Origin: Stieleria tagensis
Lineage (GTDB): Bacteria > Planctomycetota > Planctomycetia > Pirellulales > Pirellulaceae
Direction: 5' to 3'
DNA length: 64,000 nucleotides
Assembly: GCF_024129865.1 (NCBI RefSeq)
Contig: NZ_JAMYFE010000044.1
Location: 1 to 64,000 of the forward strand
Positions 43,025-53,302 of this stretch are shown piece by piece (the stretch's first letter is position 1; the number at the start of each line of letters is the position of its first letter). The notes beneath the pieces are model-generated. The model saw only the letters and a program-made list of their open reading frames with translations, made no database searches and was not told where the DNA came from. The position numbers and the translations under genes are program-made.

Positions 43025-46000
43025 CGACTTGAGAATCAGACAGCTCTGAGAGTTGATCTAACAATTCTTCAGGGGATCCCGTGTCAACCGCGGTAGATGA
43101 GGCGTCGACCGTCGCTGCGATATTCTTACAAACTTGATCCAGGCCTTCGCTGCGCATCAAATCCGCTATCGGAAGTTCGATCTCTAGATGACTTTCGATC
43201 CAGTTGCGTAGTTCAACCGCCATGAGCGAATCCAATCCCATCGACAACAACGCCCGGTCACGATCGATAGTGTCTGGATCAATCCCTAGCAACAACGCGG
43301 CCTTGGACACCACGATCTCATCGATCAACTCCGGGCGCTGATCGTGCCGCGCCGAACGGACTTCTGCAGCTGTCGCCAACCGCTGCCGCGTCTTGGATTC
43401 GTCACTGGTGCCACGCAACAGATGTGCGAATCGTGGCGAGACGTCGCCGGAAATCCCCAATCCACGCCACACGGTCCAATCCATTCGCAACACGCTCTGC
43501 TGAACCGTGTCGGTCTGAATAGCATGCTCCAAACATCGCATGGCTTGATCGGAGGTAAACGCCAACACGCCTTGGCGTTCCAATCGCTCGCTCAATTCGC
43601 TGCGCGCGGCCAGATAGCCGACTTCGCCGACATGTCCCCAATTGATCACTGTCCCGCGCATCCCCAATGAGCGACGGTAGTGTGCCAATGAATCTAAGAA
43701 GGCGTTCGCGGCTGCATAGTTCGCTTGGCCGGCATGTCCAAACACACTGGACAGCGAGGAAAACAGGACGAATTGGTCAAGGTCACAATCACAGGTTGCG
43801 GCGTGCAAATTCCAACCACCTTGGACTTTGGGCTGCAGCACTCGTTCCAATGTTTCGCGATCCAGATCCGCTAACATTCGGTCTTGCAAAATCATCGCAG
43901 TGTGAAACACACCAGCCAGCGGCGGACATTCCGCTTCAATCTGTTTGGCAACCTGACTGACCGAGTCGTAGGAGGTGAGGTCCATGGGCATGACGCGAAT
44001 GTCGATCTCATCGTCGCGCCATCGCTGAAGTTCTTCAGCCGTTTCCGCCGGCACATCATGGCTGCGACCGCCGACCACCAGATGCCGGGCACCACATTGA
44101 ATCAACCAATCGACCACCCGCATTCCAAATCCGCCCAAGCCCCCGGCGACCCAATAACTGCGATCTGGTTTCAATTCCAGTGGCCCAAAGGTGCCGAGAT
44201 AAACGTCGGCCGGTCCAGTGGAATACTCGACCGCCACCTTTCCAATCTGCTTGCTCTGTTGCATGAACCGAAATGCTTCCCGCGTTTGGTCGGCGTCAAA
44301 TTCCTCGACCGGCAATGCATTCAGCTTGCCGCATTCGACGTCGGCGACCAGTTGGCGCAGCTTTTCGCCCATCCGTTGGGGCTGTTCTCGAAACAATTGA
44401 TCCAGATCGATGGCGAACAGCGCCAAGTTGTTTTTGAAGGGTTCTAAACCCAACGCCGCATCGGCGTAGATGTCGCGTTTGCCGATCTCCAAGAACCGAC
44501 CGCCGGTTTTTAAGATCCCCAGTCCTTTGGTGATCGCTTCACCGGGAAGTGAATTCAAAATCACATCGACGCCTTCGCCATCCGTTTCCTGCAGCGTCTG
44601 TTGAGCAAACTCCAGTGACCGAGAATCCATCACCAGCGAGGCGCCGGACTGACGCACGTATTTGCGTTTCGACTCGGTTCCCGCCGTGGCAAACACGATC
44701 GCTCCTGCACGCAGCGCCATTTGCGTTGCAGCAATTCCCACACCACCGCTGGCCGCATGGATCAGCACCCGTTCCCCTGAACGAATGCGGGCACAATCGT
44801 TCAACGCGTAGTCGGCGGTCAAGAACGCGATCGGCAACGTTGCTGCCTGGGCAAATGTCAGCGATTTCGGCTTGGGCGCAACCAAGGCGGTGTCAACGAC
44901 AACATGCGACGCAAACGATCCGGGTGCGATCGCAACCACCGCCTCACCGACTCGAAATTCTGTCACGCCCGGTCCCACCCGCGTCACGCGTCCACTGCAT
45001 TCGGCACCCATCAGGACCGGTCCATCGGGTAACCCAGGGTACAAATCCAATGACTTCATTACATCGCTAAAATTCAACCCCGTCGCGACGGTCTGAATTT
45101 CAATTTCGCCCGTCGCAAGGGGACACCGGGGCGCCGATTGGTACTGCAGTTGTTCGATCGATGCCGATTCACCTCGGTTGAGAATGTTCGGCGATCGCAG
45201 TCGGCTGTCGTGATCCAGAGGCAGACCACTGGACGGAACGAATCGCCGTACCCATCGAATTGAGTCGCGATACATGATCTCGTCTTCGTCATCCCTCAGA
45301 TCAATCAGTTCACCCAACAAGTCGTCTCGACCATGGTCATCAGCGGTGGTGATGTCGACCAGTTTGGTCTTCAAACGATTGCATTCACTGACCAACACAC
45401 GGCCCAGTCCGATCAAGGGTGCCGTGGCCATGGAAATGGGCGAAGACGTCTGATCGGGCGGCTGAGCAGCTTTGGTGACGATCGAGAGTCGCGCGGCAGT
45501 GGATTGCTGTTTCACATCCACTGCGATCTGCCAGGCTTGCGCCAAGTGAATTGGGGCGACCGTTGTCAACACGCTGGATTTGGTCAATACATCCTGGCAC
45601 AATTCTTCGTTGTCCGGTGCATCGAGTCCCCATAGATAGACGAGGTCCGTCACTCCATCGCCGACATCCTGTAGCAGCCGCTGAAATTCATCCCGGTTTT
45701 CTGGGTCGATCACAAACCCATCGTTACGCAACCGTTTAAAACAGGGGCCATGCAGCACCGTGATCACTTGGTCTGAAACTGGCAAACGATCCACAACATT
45801 GGTTCCGAACCCACTTTGGTCACAAAAGACCAACCACTTTCGAGGTCCTAGCGACTCAGTTTCGCTTCGCTTGCTCTCGGCCGGTTGCCAAACAGAGCGA
45901 TACAACAGATCGTCGATCGAATCGCTGGCCCGAGTCCCCGAAACAAAAACGCTATGAAAGCCTCGTATTGCGATTCGATGTTGACCCTTTGAATCAAACA

Positions 46001-49000
46001 CGTCGATGTCAGCGATCATCCGATAGTCGTCTTTGCGCAATAGTCGAATCTGTGCGGTCAATTCACCATCACCACTGTCAAATGGATCGCCATACAGGTC
46101 CATTGAATCGATCTGTTGCGGCAGATACAACCCACGAACGTCAGAATCAAAGTCGGGGTCGGCGACGATCATTCCATGGAAACAACTGTCCAACAGAGCG
46201 GCGCTGTGAGCAAGGGGATGGTCCTGTTGTTGATCCAGTTTGATTGTGACAACGGTGCGATGGGGTTTTCGCCAGCCAGCGGTGACACCACGGAATCCAG
46301 GTCCGTAATTCAATCCCAATTTTTCACAGTGCCGATAAAGTTGTTGCGCGGACACCGGTTCACTCAGTTCATGCCGTAGCGCGGTCAAATCGATTGCCGC
46401 AGAAGGCTCGACCGCTGCCGTGCTGCTGCGATCCACGGTCGCGATTTTCTGCCATTCTGAATTATCGGTGTCGCTGCTGGACAGCGTCACTCGCATGCGA
46501 TCAACATCGTAGCGAGTACCGATTCGGACCGGCGAACCATCACTTAATAGACAGGGGTTATGCAAGCGGAACTGTCGCAGTGAAACATTCGGTTGGGCAG
46601 CCGTCGTATTCGACGTTGATTGCCGCAGCGCCGCGGCGGCGATCTGCAGCATCGCGGCTGCTGGGATCACGCACAAATTGCGAACTCGATGGTCAGCGAG
46701 TGCATTCTGCAATCGCAAATCGATCCTCGATTCCCACTCCAGACCTGGTCCGTCGATGCGTTCGCCCAACAGTAGATCGTGATTTTCGCCGCAGCGCGCA
46801 AACGCATTTTCATAGGACTCTGTCCACAGTGATTGTTTCTCCATCACAAGTGCCGGCGGTTTGACACGAGTCGGAGCCGCCGGGGAATTCAGGGCCCAGT
46901 TGATCGGATAGCCCCAGCAATAGAGCTGGCCCAATGACTGCGTCATCTGCAATTGATCGTCGTTCTCACGATGCAGCGACGGGACCGACATCACCGACCG
47001 ACCGTGGCGTCGAAAGCATTCATCGATCGAATAGGCCAGCACCGGATGGGGACCGATTTCGATGACCAGTTCGATCTCGTCGGCTGCCAAAACGTCCATC
47101 GCATCAGCAAACCGCACGCTCTGCCGCACATTTTCCCACCAGTAGTCAGCGCCGGCTTGTTCGCCGGCGAAAACATCGCCGGTGACCGTCGAGACCCAAG
47201 GAATCGTGGTGCTGGTTGGAGACAAGTCGTTCAGTGATTTCAACAGCGGCCTACGCACCGGGTCCATTTGGCTGCTATGAAATGCGTACTCGACTTGCAG
47301 TCGTCGACAAAAGATCCCCGCGTCGTCGAGCCGCGTTTGCAGTTGGCCGATGGCAATTTCACAGCCAGAAATCGTGACGGAGCTGGGGCCATTGATCGCT
47401 GCGATCGAGACCTGGTCCTGATAGCCTTGGATCCATTGTATTGCTTGTTTGTTTGATAGCCCGGCAGCAATCATCGCCCCCTGACTGGAGGCCGCATCCA
47501 TGGTGCGCCCGCGATGCACTGCGACGCGACAGGCATCGGCAAATGACAACGAGCCGGACAGATAGGCGGCCGCAATTTCGCCCACGCTGTGGCCGACGAC
47601 CACCGACGGGGTGATCCCTTTCGTTTCCCAAACCGCTGCTAATGCGACCTGCAGCGCAAACAGACTCGGTTGTGCGATCGACGTCTTGTTCATTCGAGAC
47701 GTTGCTGAGTCTCGCCCGAGTTCTTCGATCAATGACCATTCGACGTGCTTTGCGAATTGCCGGTCACAATCCCCAATCGCATCACGAAAAACGGCGTCGG
47801 ACTGCATCAGCCCACGCCCCATCGCCCACCACTGCGGACCTTGTCCACTCAGAACAAACGCGACCCGAGGAGTCGAAGGCGTACCGCCCGTTCGTCGACT
47901 TGGCGCAATCACGCGGGAAGTTGACGGTGCCGAGTGAGCGACCGAACGCAATTGATCCACCCAGCTTTGACGGTCGGGGCCACTGATCGCACAGCGCCAC
48001 GGGTGATGACTTCGATGACAGCCGGCTGCCGACGCAGCCTGGGCCAGTGACACGCGGCTGTTTTCCAACCAGTCGGCCCAGCGCAATGCAGTCGCTGCCA
48101 GTGCTGATTGACTGTGCGCCGACAGTGGCAAAAACAGTGTTTTCGGATCGCTGTTCTGCTGGTGCTGTGTCAGCTGGATGCTGTCACTGCGAGGGGTCGG
48201 TTGGGGATCGGGCTCGCCCAGAATCAGGTGCGCATTGGCACCGCCGTAACCGAAACCGTTGATCCCCGCGAGACGCTGACCCGGCACGTCCCAGGGTTCC
48301 GTGGTTTGCGGAACTCGCAATCCGAACGCATGGAAAGGGATGTCGGGATGCGGCGTCGTCAAATGCAAGTGAGCAGGAATCTGCCGGTGCTTGATTGCCA
48401 ATGCAACTTTGATAATGCTGGCGATACCGGCGCCGGCCTCCAGGTGTCCGAGGTTCGTTTTGACACTAGCGACACGCAACTCGCGATCCGGTTGATTGCC
48501 GTAGCGACTGGCAATCGCACTTGCTTCGATCGGATCACCGACGGGCGTTCCTGTGCCGTGGGCTTCGACATAGCTGACGTCTTTGGCTGCGACACCCGCG
48601 GTTTGCAATGCCGTATCGATCAACTGCTGTTGGGCGGTGGGATTAGGGACGGTCATCCCTTCGGTGCGACCGTCCTGGTTCAAAGCCGATCCGCGGATCA
48701 CTGCATAAATTGAATCCCCATCGGCCAACGCGTCGTCGAGTCGTTTCAATAGCACCATCCCGGCACCTTCGCTGCGCACGTATCCGTTGGCCGCCGCGTC
48801 GAATGTTTTGCAGCGTCCATCAGATGACAACACACCGAGTTGACTGAAGGCGACATAGAAATCGGGTAGTAACAACGCATTGACGCCACCGGCAAAAGCT
48901 AATTTCGTTGCCGGATTTTGAAGCGACTGGCAGGCCAGATGCGCAGCGACCAGTGACGACGAACATGCCGTGTCGACCGCCACGCTTTCACCGCGCAAGT

Positions 49001-49589
49001 CAAAGCAATAGGAGATACGATTCGCGGCGATACTGCTGCTGCCACCGGTGTTACTGTAGGGTCCGATCACACCGCGATCCCGTGAACTGAGCCCGGCAAC
49101 GGCATAATCAAAACTGGAGATCCCGACGTGCACGGAAACCTGGCGGCCAGCCATCGATTCGATCGCGATTCCCGCGTCTTCGGCGGCGCGATAAGCGGTC
49201 TCCAACAACAGCCGCTGCTGTGGATCCATCCAAGCGGCCTCGCGTGGCGAGATGCCGAACAGGTCGGGATCAAATTGATCGATCCCGTCGATGTAGCCGC
49301 CCCATTGGCTTTGCGTTTTGGAGGGCTTCGCTTCACCAGGGCTGTAGAACTTTTCCAGACTCCAGCGATCGTCCGGCGTGATCGTGATCGCATCGCGTCC
49401 GTCACGCAACAATCGCCAGTAACTTTCGGGGTCGTTGCACCCACCGGGAAACCGACAGCCTAGCCCAATGATTGCGATCGAATGAAAAGGTTGCGTCACG
49501 ATGCTTTGAATGAAAAAGGAAAGGTGTGCAGAGGCCGTCAGGGAACGTATCACCAGCGGTTGCCCATCGCCGCAAAAAGTCGCTCCCAA
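42969..49589 (-). CDS. Type I polyketide synthase, KS-AT-DH-ER-KR-ACP
   Basis: A 2206-residue fully reducing module. KS: DTACSSS (Cys near 205), EAHGTGT and NLGHLEAG. AT: GHSVGE near 666, with YAFHS, closer to malonyl- than methylmalonyl-type motifs. DH: ADHRVRNLCVIP near 966, with the first His present but the usual Gly replaced by Asn, and a second acidic site DSCFH. ER: HAASGGVGIAATQM near 1616. KR: AGGLGGFG near 1816 and catalytic S-Y-N in SSVFGHAGQANYAAANAF. ACP: GLDSLMAVEL, Ser near 2118. All reductive domains present implies a saturated two-carbon extension, perhaps used iteratively. The long frame opens with TTG at 49589; the GTG at 49499, just before PFHSIAIIGLGCRFPGG, is the likelier start. 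It lies 26 bp after a permease gene and overlaps the NRPS. Confidence 0.93.
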   Translation of the reverse strand: MGATFCGDGQPLVIRSLTASAHLSFFIQSIVTQPFHSIAIIGLGCRFPGGCNDPESYWRLLRDGRDAITITPDDRWSLEKFYSPGEAKPSKTQSQWGGYIDGIDQFDPDLFGISPREAAWMDPQQRLLLETAYRAAEDAGIAIESMAGRQVSVHVGISSFDYAVAGLSSRDRGVIGPYSNTGGSSSIAANRISYCFDLRGESVAVDTACSSSLVAAHLACQSLQNPATKLAFAGGVNALLLPDFYVAFSQLGVLSSDGRCKTFDAAANGYVRSEGAGMVLLKRLDDALADGDSIYAVIRGSALNQDGRTEGMTVPNPTAQQQLIDTALQTAGVAAKDVSYVEAHGTGTPVGDPIEASAIASRYGNQPDRELRVASVKTNLGHLEAGAGIASIIKVALAIKHRQIPAHLHLTTPHPDIPFHAFGLRVPQTTEPWDVPGQRLAGINGFGYGGANAHLILGEPDPQPTPRSDSIQLTQHQQNSDPKTLFLPLSAHSQSALAATALRWADWLENSRVSLAQAASAAGCHRSHHPWRCAISGPDRQSWVDQLRSVAHSAPSTSRVIAPSRRTGGTPSTPRVAFVLSGQGPQWWAMGRGLMQSDAVFRDAIGDCDRQFAKHVEWSLIEELGRDSATSRMNKTSIAQPSLFALQVALAAVWETKGITPSVVVGHSVGEIAAAYLSGSLSFADACRVAVHRGRTMDAASSQGAMIAAGLSNKQAIQWIQGYQDQVSIAAINGPSSVTISGCEIAIGQLQTRLDDAGIFCRRLQVEYAFHSSQMDPVRRPLLKSLNDLSPTSTTIPWVSTVTGDVFAGEQAGADYWWENVRQSVRFADAMDVLAADEIELVIEIGPHPVLAYSIDECFRRHGRSVMSVPSLHRENDDQLQMTQSLGQLYCWGYPINWALNSPAAPTRVKPPALVMEKQSLWTESYENAFARCGENHDLLLGERIDGPGLEWESRIDLRLQNALADHRVRNLCVIPAAAMLQIAAAALRQSTSNTTAAQPNVSLRQFRLHNPCLLSDGSPVRIGTRYDVDRMRVTLSSSDTDNSEWQKIATVDRSSTAAVEPSAAIDLTALRHELSEPVSAQQLYRHCEKLGLNYGPGFRGVTAGWRKPHRTVVTIKLDQQQDHPLAHSAALLDSCFHGMIVADPDFDSDVRGLYLPQQIDSMDLYGDPFDSGDGELTAQIRLLRKDDYRMIADIDVFDSKGQHRIAIRGFHSVFVSGTRASDSIDDLLYRSVWQPAESKRSETESLGPRKWLVFCDQSGFGTNVVDRLPVSDQVITVLHGPCFKRLRNDGFVIDPENRDEFQRLLQDVGDGVTDLVYLWGLDAPDNEELCQDVLTKSSVLTTVAPIHLAQAWQIAVDVKQQSTAARLSIVTKAAQPPDQTSSPISMATAPLIGLGRVLVSECNRLKTKLVDITTADDHGRDDLLGELIDLRDDEDEIMYRDSIRWVRRFVPSSGLPLDHDSRLRSPNILNRGESASIEQLQYQSAPRCPLATGEIEIQTVATGLNFSDVMKSLDLYPGLPDGPVLMGAECSGRVTRVGPGVTEFRVGEAVVAIAPGSFASHVVVDTALVAPKPKSLTFAQAATLPIAFLTADYALNDCARIRSGERVLIHAASGGVGIAATQMALRAGAIVFATAGTESKRKYVRQSGASLVMDSRSLEFAQQTLQETDGEGVDVILNSLPGEAITKGLGILKTGGRFLEIGKRDIYADAALGLEPFKNNLALFAIDLDQLFREQPQRMGEKLRQLVADVECGKLNALPVEEFDADQTREAFRFMQQSKQIGKVAVEYSTGPADVYLGTFGPLELKPDRSYWVAGGLGGFGMRVVDWLIQCGARHLVVGGRSHDVPAETAEELQRWRDDEIDIRVMPMDLTSYDSVSQVAKQIEAECPPLAGVFHTAMILQDRMLADLDRETLERVLQPKVQGGWNLHAATCDCDLDQFVLFSSLSSVFGHAGQANYAAANAFLDSLAHYRRSLGMRGTVINWGHVGEVGYLAARSELSERLERQGVLAFTSDQAMRCLEHAIQTDTVQQSVLRMDWTVWRGLGISGDVSPRFAHLLRGTSDESKTRQRLATAAEVRSARHDQRPELIDEIVVSKAALLLGIDPDTIDRDRALLSMGLDSLMAVELRNWIESHLEIELPIADLMRSEGLDQVCKNIAATVDASSTAVDTGSPEELLDQLSELSDSQVDALLAEMLPSSDSERSSG

Positions 49590-49615
49590 TCGATTCGCTC
49601 AAGCATAGGTTGCAG

Positions 49616-50740
49616 CTAACTGCGCAACGCCTCGGTCGGCATCACCGATGCAGCCCGTCTGGCCGGAACAATCGCACCAATGAGTCCAATCAGCAGTGCA
49701 AGTAGCGTGCCTTCGAGCAGCGTTCGAGAATCAATCACTGGGGTCAACACGCCGCGTACCGCCGGATGCCGGCTCATCGCCGCGGTGGCGAGCATTGCCA
49801 ACAGGCAACCGCATACACTGGCCCCGACGGCCAGCAGGATGGATTCCGAGAGAATCATTTTGATCACACGCCGTCGCGGCCAACCGATCGCCCGCAACAC
49901 ACCGATCTCGCGGGTGCGTTCAAGGACACTGGTCATCATCGTGTTCAACGTCCCGATGGCGCCGATCGCCAATGCAATCACCGAAGTCATCCAAGCCATT
50001 GCGGATGCCAATTGCATGCGGGTGTCGGTGCCAACAAATTCGTCGGTTGTCAGCGCATGCAACCGGGAGTCGATCGCGTGGATCTGTGACAAGATCGATT
50101 CGGCGCGACGGGCGTCGATCCCATCGCCCAGCAGGACGTTGATGTAGGTGACTTGGTGGTCGCGACCGGAAAGCAGTTGCAATTGATCCAGTGGCATGAT
50201 CATTGATCCGTTTTCCCAAACGCTGCTGCTTTCGAAAATGCCGACAACGGTAAAGGGTTCTTCGAAGATCGAGGTCGTGTCACCGACCGCCAGCCCAACT
50301 CGGTCAGCCAGATGGATGCCAAGTGAAAGCCGTTTGGCCGGCAATTCAATGCCACCGAGTTGCTCGCGCCATTGAAAGTCGTCGCGCAGCCAGCTGTCAG
50401 CGGCGATGCCCATCGTCGGAATCCCGAACACCTGCTGGTCCTCTAACGACAACGTTTCCAGCAACACGCCGTCGGCTTTGAGCACGCCGTCGATGGATGC
50501 GATCTGTTGGGTCGCGGTTTGGTCCACGCTACTGCTCAACCGATCCGCCGTGCCTTGCCGCGAGACCACCACGTCAACGCCGTGTGACTGATAGACTCCG
50601 GCAAACGACTGCGTGAACCCTTTGGCAATCCCGCGCAACGAGACCACCGACGCGACGGCCATTGTCAACGCCAACAGGGTCAACGCGGTCCGCAGCGGTC
50701 GACGGGTCAAATTTTTGAGCACCAGCGAAGAAAATCGCAT
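49616..50740 (-). CDS. FtsX-like ABC-type permease (MacB/LolC family)
   Basis: A 374-residue protein with the family topology: one N-terminal membrane helix (LTLLALTMAVASVVS), a periplasmic domain of about 220 residues and three C-terminal helices (SVIALAIGAIGTLNTM, ILLAVGASVCGCLLAML, LLALLIGLIGAIVPARRA). The conserved cytoplasmic loop ERTREIGVLRAIGWPRRRV, which contacts the ATPase, is present. No ATP-binding subunit is adjacent. It is first in the operon with the PKS and NRPS, so export or membrane placement of their lipopeptide-like product is a reasonable inference. The other candidate role is an unrelated lipoprotein or peptide exporter that is merely co-transcribed. Confidence 0.87.
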   Translation of the reverse strand: MRFSSLVLKNLTRRPLRTALTLLALTMAVASVVSLRGIAKGFTQSFAGVYQSHGVDVVVSRQGTADRLSSSVDQTATQQIASIDGVLKADGVLLETLSLEDQQVFGIPTMGIAADSWLRDDFQWREQLGGIELPAKRLSLGIHLADRVGLAVGDTTSIFEEPFTVVGIFESSSVWENGSMIMPLDQLQLLSGRDHQVTYINVLLGDGIDARRAESILSQIHAIDSRLHALTTDEFVGTDTRMQLASAMAWMTSVIALAIGAIGTLNTMMTSVLERTREIGVLRAIGWPRRRVIKMILSESILLAVGASVCGCLLAMLATAAMSRHPAVRGVLTPVIDSRTLLEGTLLALLIGLIGAIVPARRAASVMPTEALRS

Positions 50741-50884
50741 CGTTTGACTGAAATCCTAGAGATTGAGCTTGCGACCGGTGCCGCTAAATCCGCAAAAACG
50801 AGTTCTGTATGAACCACCGAAAGGCCCGGTCTTTCGCACCTCTCGTTCAAAGATAACGCACGAACTGTCGCTTGACCTGCCAGC

Positions 50885-52012
50885 ATGCTTGATTATTCAC
50901 CGCTGCAAAGCCGGCCTGGACGCCGGCGATCCCTTCCAATGCTGGCCGTGATGCTGATCATCCCGCTCGCCGGCCTGGGTTGTGGCAGTCGATTGTTCCG
51001 ACACAGCGGGGCGGTCGCAATGACCGGCGATATGAAAGTCGACGGCAAGATGCAGATGGGCGACGTCAAAGCATCGGTCAGTCTGCAGAACGACAGCCGC
51101 TCGACACCGCTGGTTGCCACCACGGTTGCTGGCAATCCCGCAGGCCGGCACAGGATTGCGGTGTTGGACGTGGATGACTTTCTGGTCGATCGCAATATCG
51201 GCGGGATCGGATCGATGGGAGAAAATCCGGTCGCACTGTTCCGCGAGAAAATCGAAGCGATTCGCAAAGACGCAACGGTCAAAGCCGTGGTCGTGCGGAT
51301 CAATTCCCCCGGCGGCGGTGTCACCGCATCGGACATCATGTGCCACGAATTGGCGCGACTCAAACAACAACGCGACCTACCCGTCATCGCCAATTTGATG
51401 GTCGTCGGCACCGGCGGAGCCTACTACCTGGCCAACCACTGCGACTCGATCGTCGCCCATCCGACCAGCATTGTTGGCGGGATCGGTGTGATCTTGAACG
51501 CGTACAACTTGCAAGACACGATGGGCCAGTTCAATGTCCTGGCGTCACCGATCAAAAGCGGCGACAAGATCGATGCGGGAACTCCCGAACGTCCAATCGA
51601 GCAAGAGGAACTGGAAATGCTGCAGCGGATCGCGGATTCGTTTCACCAACGATTCATTGACCAGGTCAAAGCCAAACGACCGGATTTGGAATCCAGCCAA
51701 TCACTTTGGTCCGATGGGCGCGTGATGACCGGCAGCGAAGCCGCAGCGATGGGGCTGGTCGACAGTGTCGGATATCTGGACGCTGCGATCGAAATGGCTC
51801 GGCAGCAATCTGGATTAAAAGCGGACGATCCGGTCGTGCTGTATCGTCGCAAAAATGATCCGGCCTACACCACGCTAGATATCTCTCCGAATCGCCCCGC
51901 ACTGACTTCGCTGATCCCGCTGCATGTCCCGGGACTGGATCGAAGTTCGATGCCAACCTTCTTGTACATGTGGCAGGCCGACCCGGCGATGGCGACGCTA
52001 GCTGGGCAATAG
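50885..52012 (+). CDS. Signal peptide peptidase SppA-type protein (S49), predicted lipoprotein
   Basis: A 375-residue protein. The N-terminus LAVMLIIPLAGLGCG looks like a lipoprotein signal with Cys in the G-C lipobox. The S49 core includes VVRINSPGGGV, HELARL, AHPTSIVGGIGVI, and the lysine region IKSGDKIDAGTPERP. The nucleophile position, usually S-G-G-(A)-Y-Y, reads G-T-G-G-A-Y-Y (codon ACC), so Ser is replaced by Thr. The enzyme may thus be weak, Thr-dependent or inactive. Otherwise the domain is complete. It is transcribed divergently from the permease-PKS-NRPS operon across 144 bp; a shared regulatory region is possible. Confidence 0.85.
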   Translation: MLDYSPLQSRPGRRRSLPMLAVMLIIPLAGLGCGSRLFRHSGAVAMTGDMKVDGKMQMGDVKASVSLQNDSRSTPLVATTVAGNPAGRHRIAVLDVDDFLVDRNIGGIGSMGENPVALFREKIEAIRKDATVKAVVVRINSPGGGVTASDIMCHELARLKQQRDLPVIANLMVVGTGGAYYLANHCDSIVAHPTSIVGGIGVILNAYNLQDTMGQFNVLASPIKSGDKIDAGTPERPIEQEELEMLQRIADSFHQRFIDQVKAKRPDLESSQSLWSDGRVMTGSEAAAMGLVDSVGYLDAAIEMARQQSGLKADDPVVLYRRKNDPAYTTLDISPNRPALTSLIPLHVPGLDRSSMPTFLYMWQADPAMATLAGQ

Positions 52013-52053
52013 TGTTCCCCCGCACCTTGGTTTGCGGGTGGACAATTCGTGGC

Positions 52054-52108
52054 GTAAGCTTACAGCTTGCGATTCAACCGGTGGGGTCATGGCAAGCTGG
52101 AAGCTTAC
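52054..52108. other. Long hairpin between convergent genes
   Basis: The arms GTAAGCTTACAGCTTGC (52054-52070) and GCAAGCTGGAAGCTTAC (52092-52108) are complementary at 16 of 17 positions with a 21-base loop. It lies between the 3' ends of the SppA-like gene and the DUF6666-like gene and could act as a bidirectional terminator, or be another dispersed palindrome. Confidence 0.7.
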
Positions 52109-52141
52109 CCCAACTTTTAAAAGTGGTCAGAGCTTTAGGGA

Positions 52142-53302
52142 CTACTCCCCAATCTCTTCCTCGAACCACTCCTCTTCCTCTTCTTCTTCCGGCGGAGGAG
52201 CTAGCGCACCGGGCGCGCCCTCGGGATCACTCGTGTTGTGCCAAAAACTGTTCTCGCCATAGTTGAATGCATTCGAGATCGTCGGATCATCCCACACGCT
52301 ACGAACTCCCGGTCGGCTGTCACATCCGCAGGCACGTTTGCCGAAGCGGATTTCCAAGCCCGCCCAGACCGCGAACGCGGATGTGTTTTCGACATAGTTG
52401 CCACTGCCGTACAAGAACACACGGTCGCTGAGGATTGGTTTTCGCACGGCCGCATCGACAAAGAAGCTGTCCGGCAACTCGCGATGCCCGACATTCAATT
52501 GAAGCAAGTTGTCGCCAAAGTACTGCGCAACAAAGACGCCGACGGATTTGACACTGGTGTGTGAACCGGTTCCACCGCCGGGAATCACTTGCGTATTGTC
52601 TTCGTCGGACAGGGGAGCCGTGAACGTCATGCCCAGCGCGGAGTCTTCGCTGATGGCATAGCCCATTTGACCACGCACCTGCGAGAGAAAGAAATCATCA
52701 CCGCGGGAATCATGAAATCCGTCCAACAAAATGGTCGTCCCAATTCGATCCAGCATGTCGCCGCTGCTGTCGGATGTTCGGTACAAACCCAGCGTTCCCT
52801 GCAATTGAGTCGCCCCGGAAAACTGGTTCACTCGAGTGGCCCAGTGCGCCCCGACTCGGTCGGTTAGCCCCACGATACCGTCCAGACCGTAGGTGCCGCC
52901 CAGATGTGATTCGGAGCGTCGGTTTAAATAGGTCAGTCCGCCGCGGAATCGAATCCACTGCTGTGCGGATCGCTCCGTGGTGAATTGGTTGCACGCCTCT
53001 GCCACGCAGTGGTGCGGCGCGGATCCTGGGGCATCGGTGTTCCAAGAGACTGCTTGAACGGTTTGTTGGTCAGCGCCGATGGTGGCGTCAAAGTCCGCCA
53101 GCAGTGAGATCGGTAGCGGCTCCACTTCTTCAACGGTCGAGTGATCCGCATGCCAACTGGTCTCAGGCAACACTGTTTGGTCGCTCGCCGAAGACGGCAG
53201 CGAATACCACGCCGGCAACGTTAGCGCGATGCCAAGCGCACCGTACAGTCGGCGGCACAGAGATGATTTTGCAGTGTCGCAAGGGCGAGCGAGTCTGATC
53301 AT
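52142..53302 (-). CDS. DUF6666-like outer-membrane-type protein
   Basis: A 386-residue exported protein; a signal peptide (LYGALGIALTLPAWYSLPSSAS) fits the start at 53302 better than the longer frame from 53374. The central part has alternating aromatic and polar residues and Gly-rich strands (FRGGLTYLNRR, GGTYGLDGIVGL, YFGDNLLQLNVGHRELP, SAFAVWAGLEIRFG), compatible with a beta-barrel. The C-terminus is unusual: CGCDSRPG, then a proline-rich stretch and a run of Glu (PPPEEEEEEEWFEEE). It resembles planctomycetal DUF6666-type proteins; that is recognition from memory, not a search. It is divergent from the BON protein across a 364-bp gap. Confidence 0.7.
   Translation of the reverse strand: MIRLARPCDTAKSSLCRRLYGALGIALTLPAWYSLPSSASDQTVLPETSWHADHSTVEEVEPLPISLLADFDATIGADQQTVQAVSWNTDAPGSAPHHCVAEACNQFTTERSAQQWIRFRGGLTYLNRRSESHLGGTYGLDGIVGLTDRVGAHWATRVNQFSGATQLQGTLGLYRTSDSSGDMLDRIGTTILLDGFHDSRGDDFFLSQVRGQMGYAISEDSALGMTFTAPLSDEDNTQVIPGGGTGSHTSVKSVGVFVAQYFGDNLLQLNVGHRELPDSFFVDAAVRKPILSDRVFLYGSGNYVENTSAFAVWAGLEIRFGKRACGCDSRPGVRSVWDDPTISNAFNYGENSFWHNTSDPEGAPGALAPPPEEEEEEEWFEEEIGE

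Noticed and set aside
49500-49589. Extra 30 N-terminal residues of the PKS from a TTG start
   Set aside because: The conserved KS start follows the GTG at 49499; the extension has no family counterpart. The longest frame was kept as the outer bound only.
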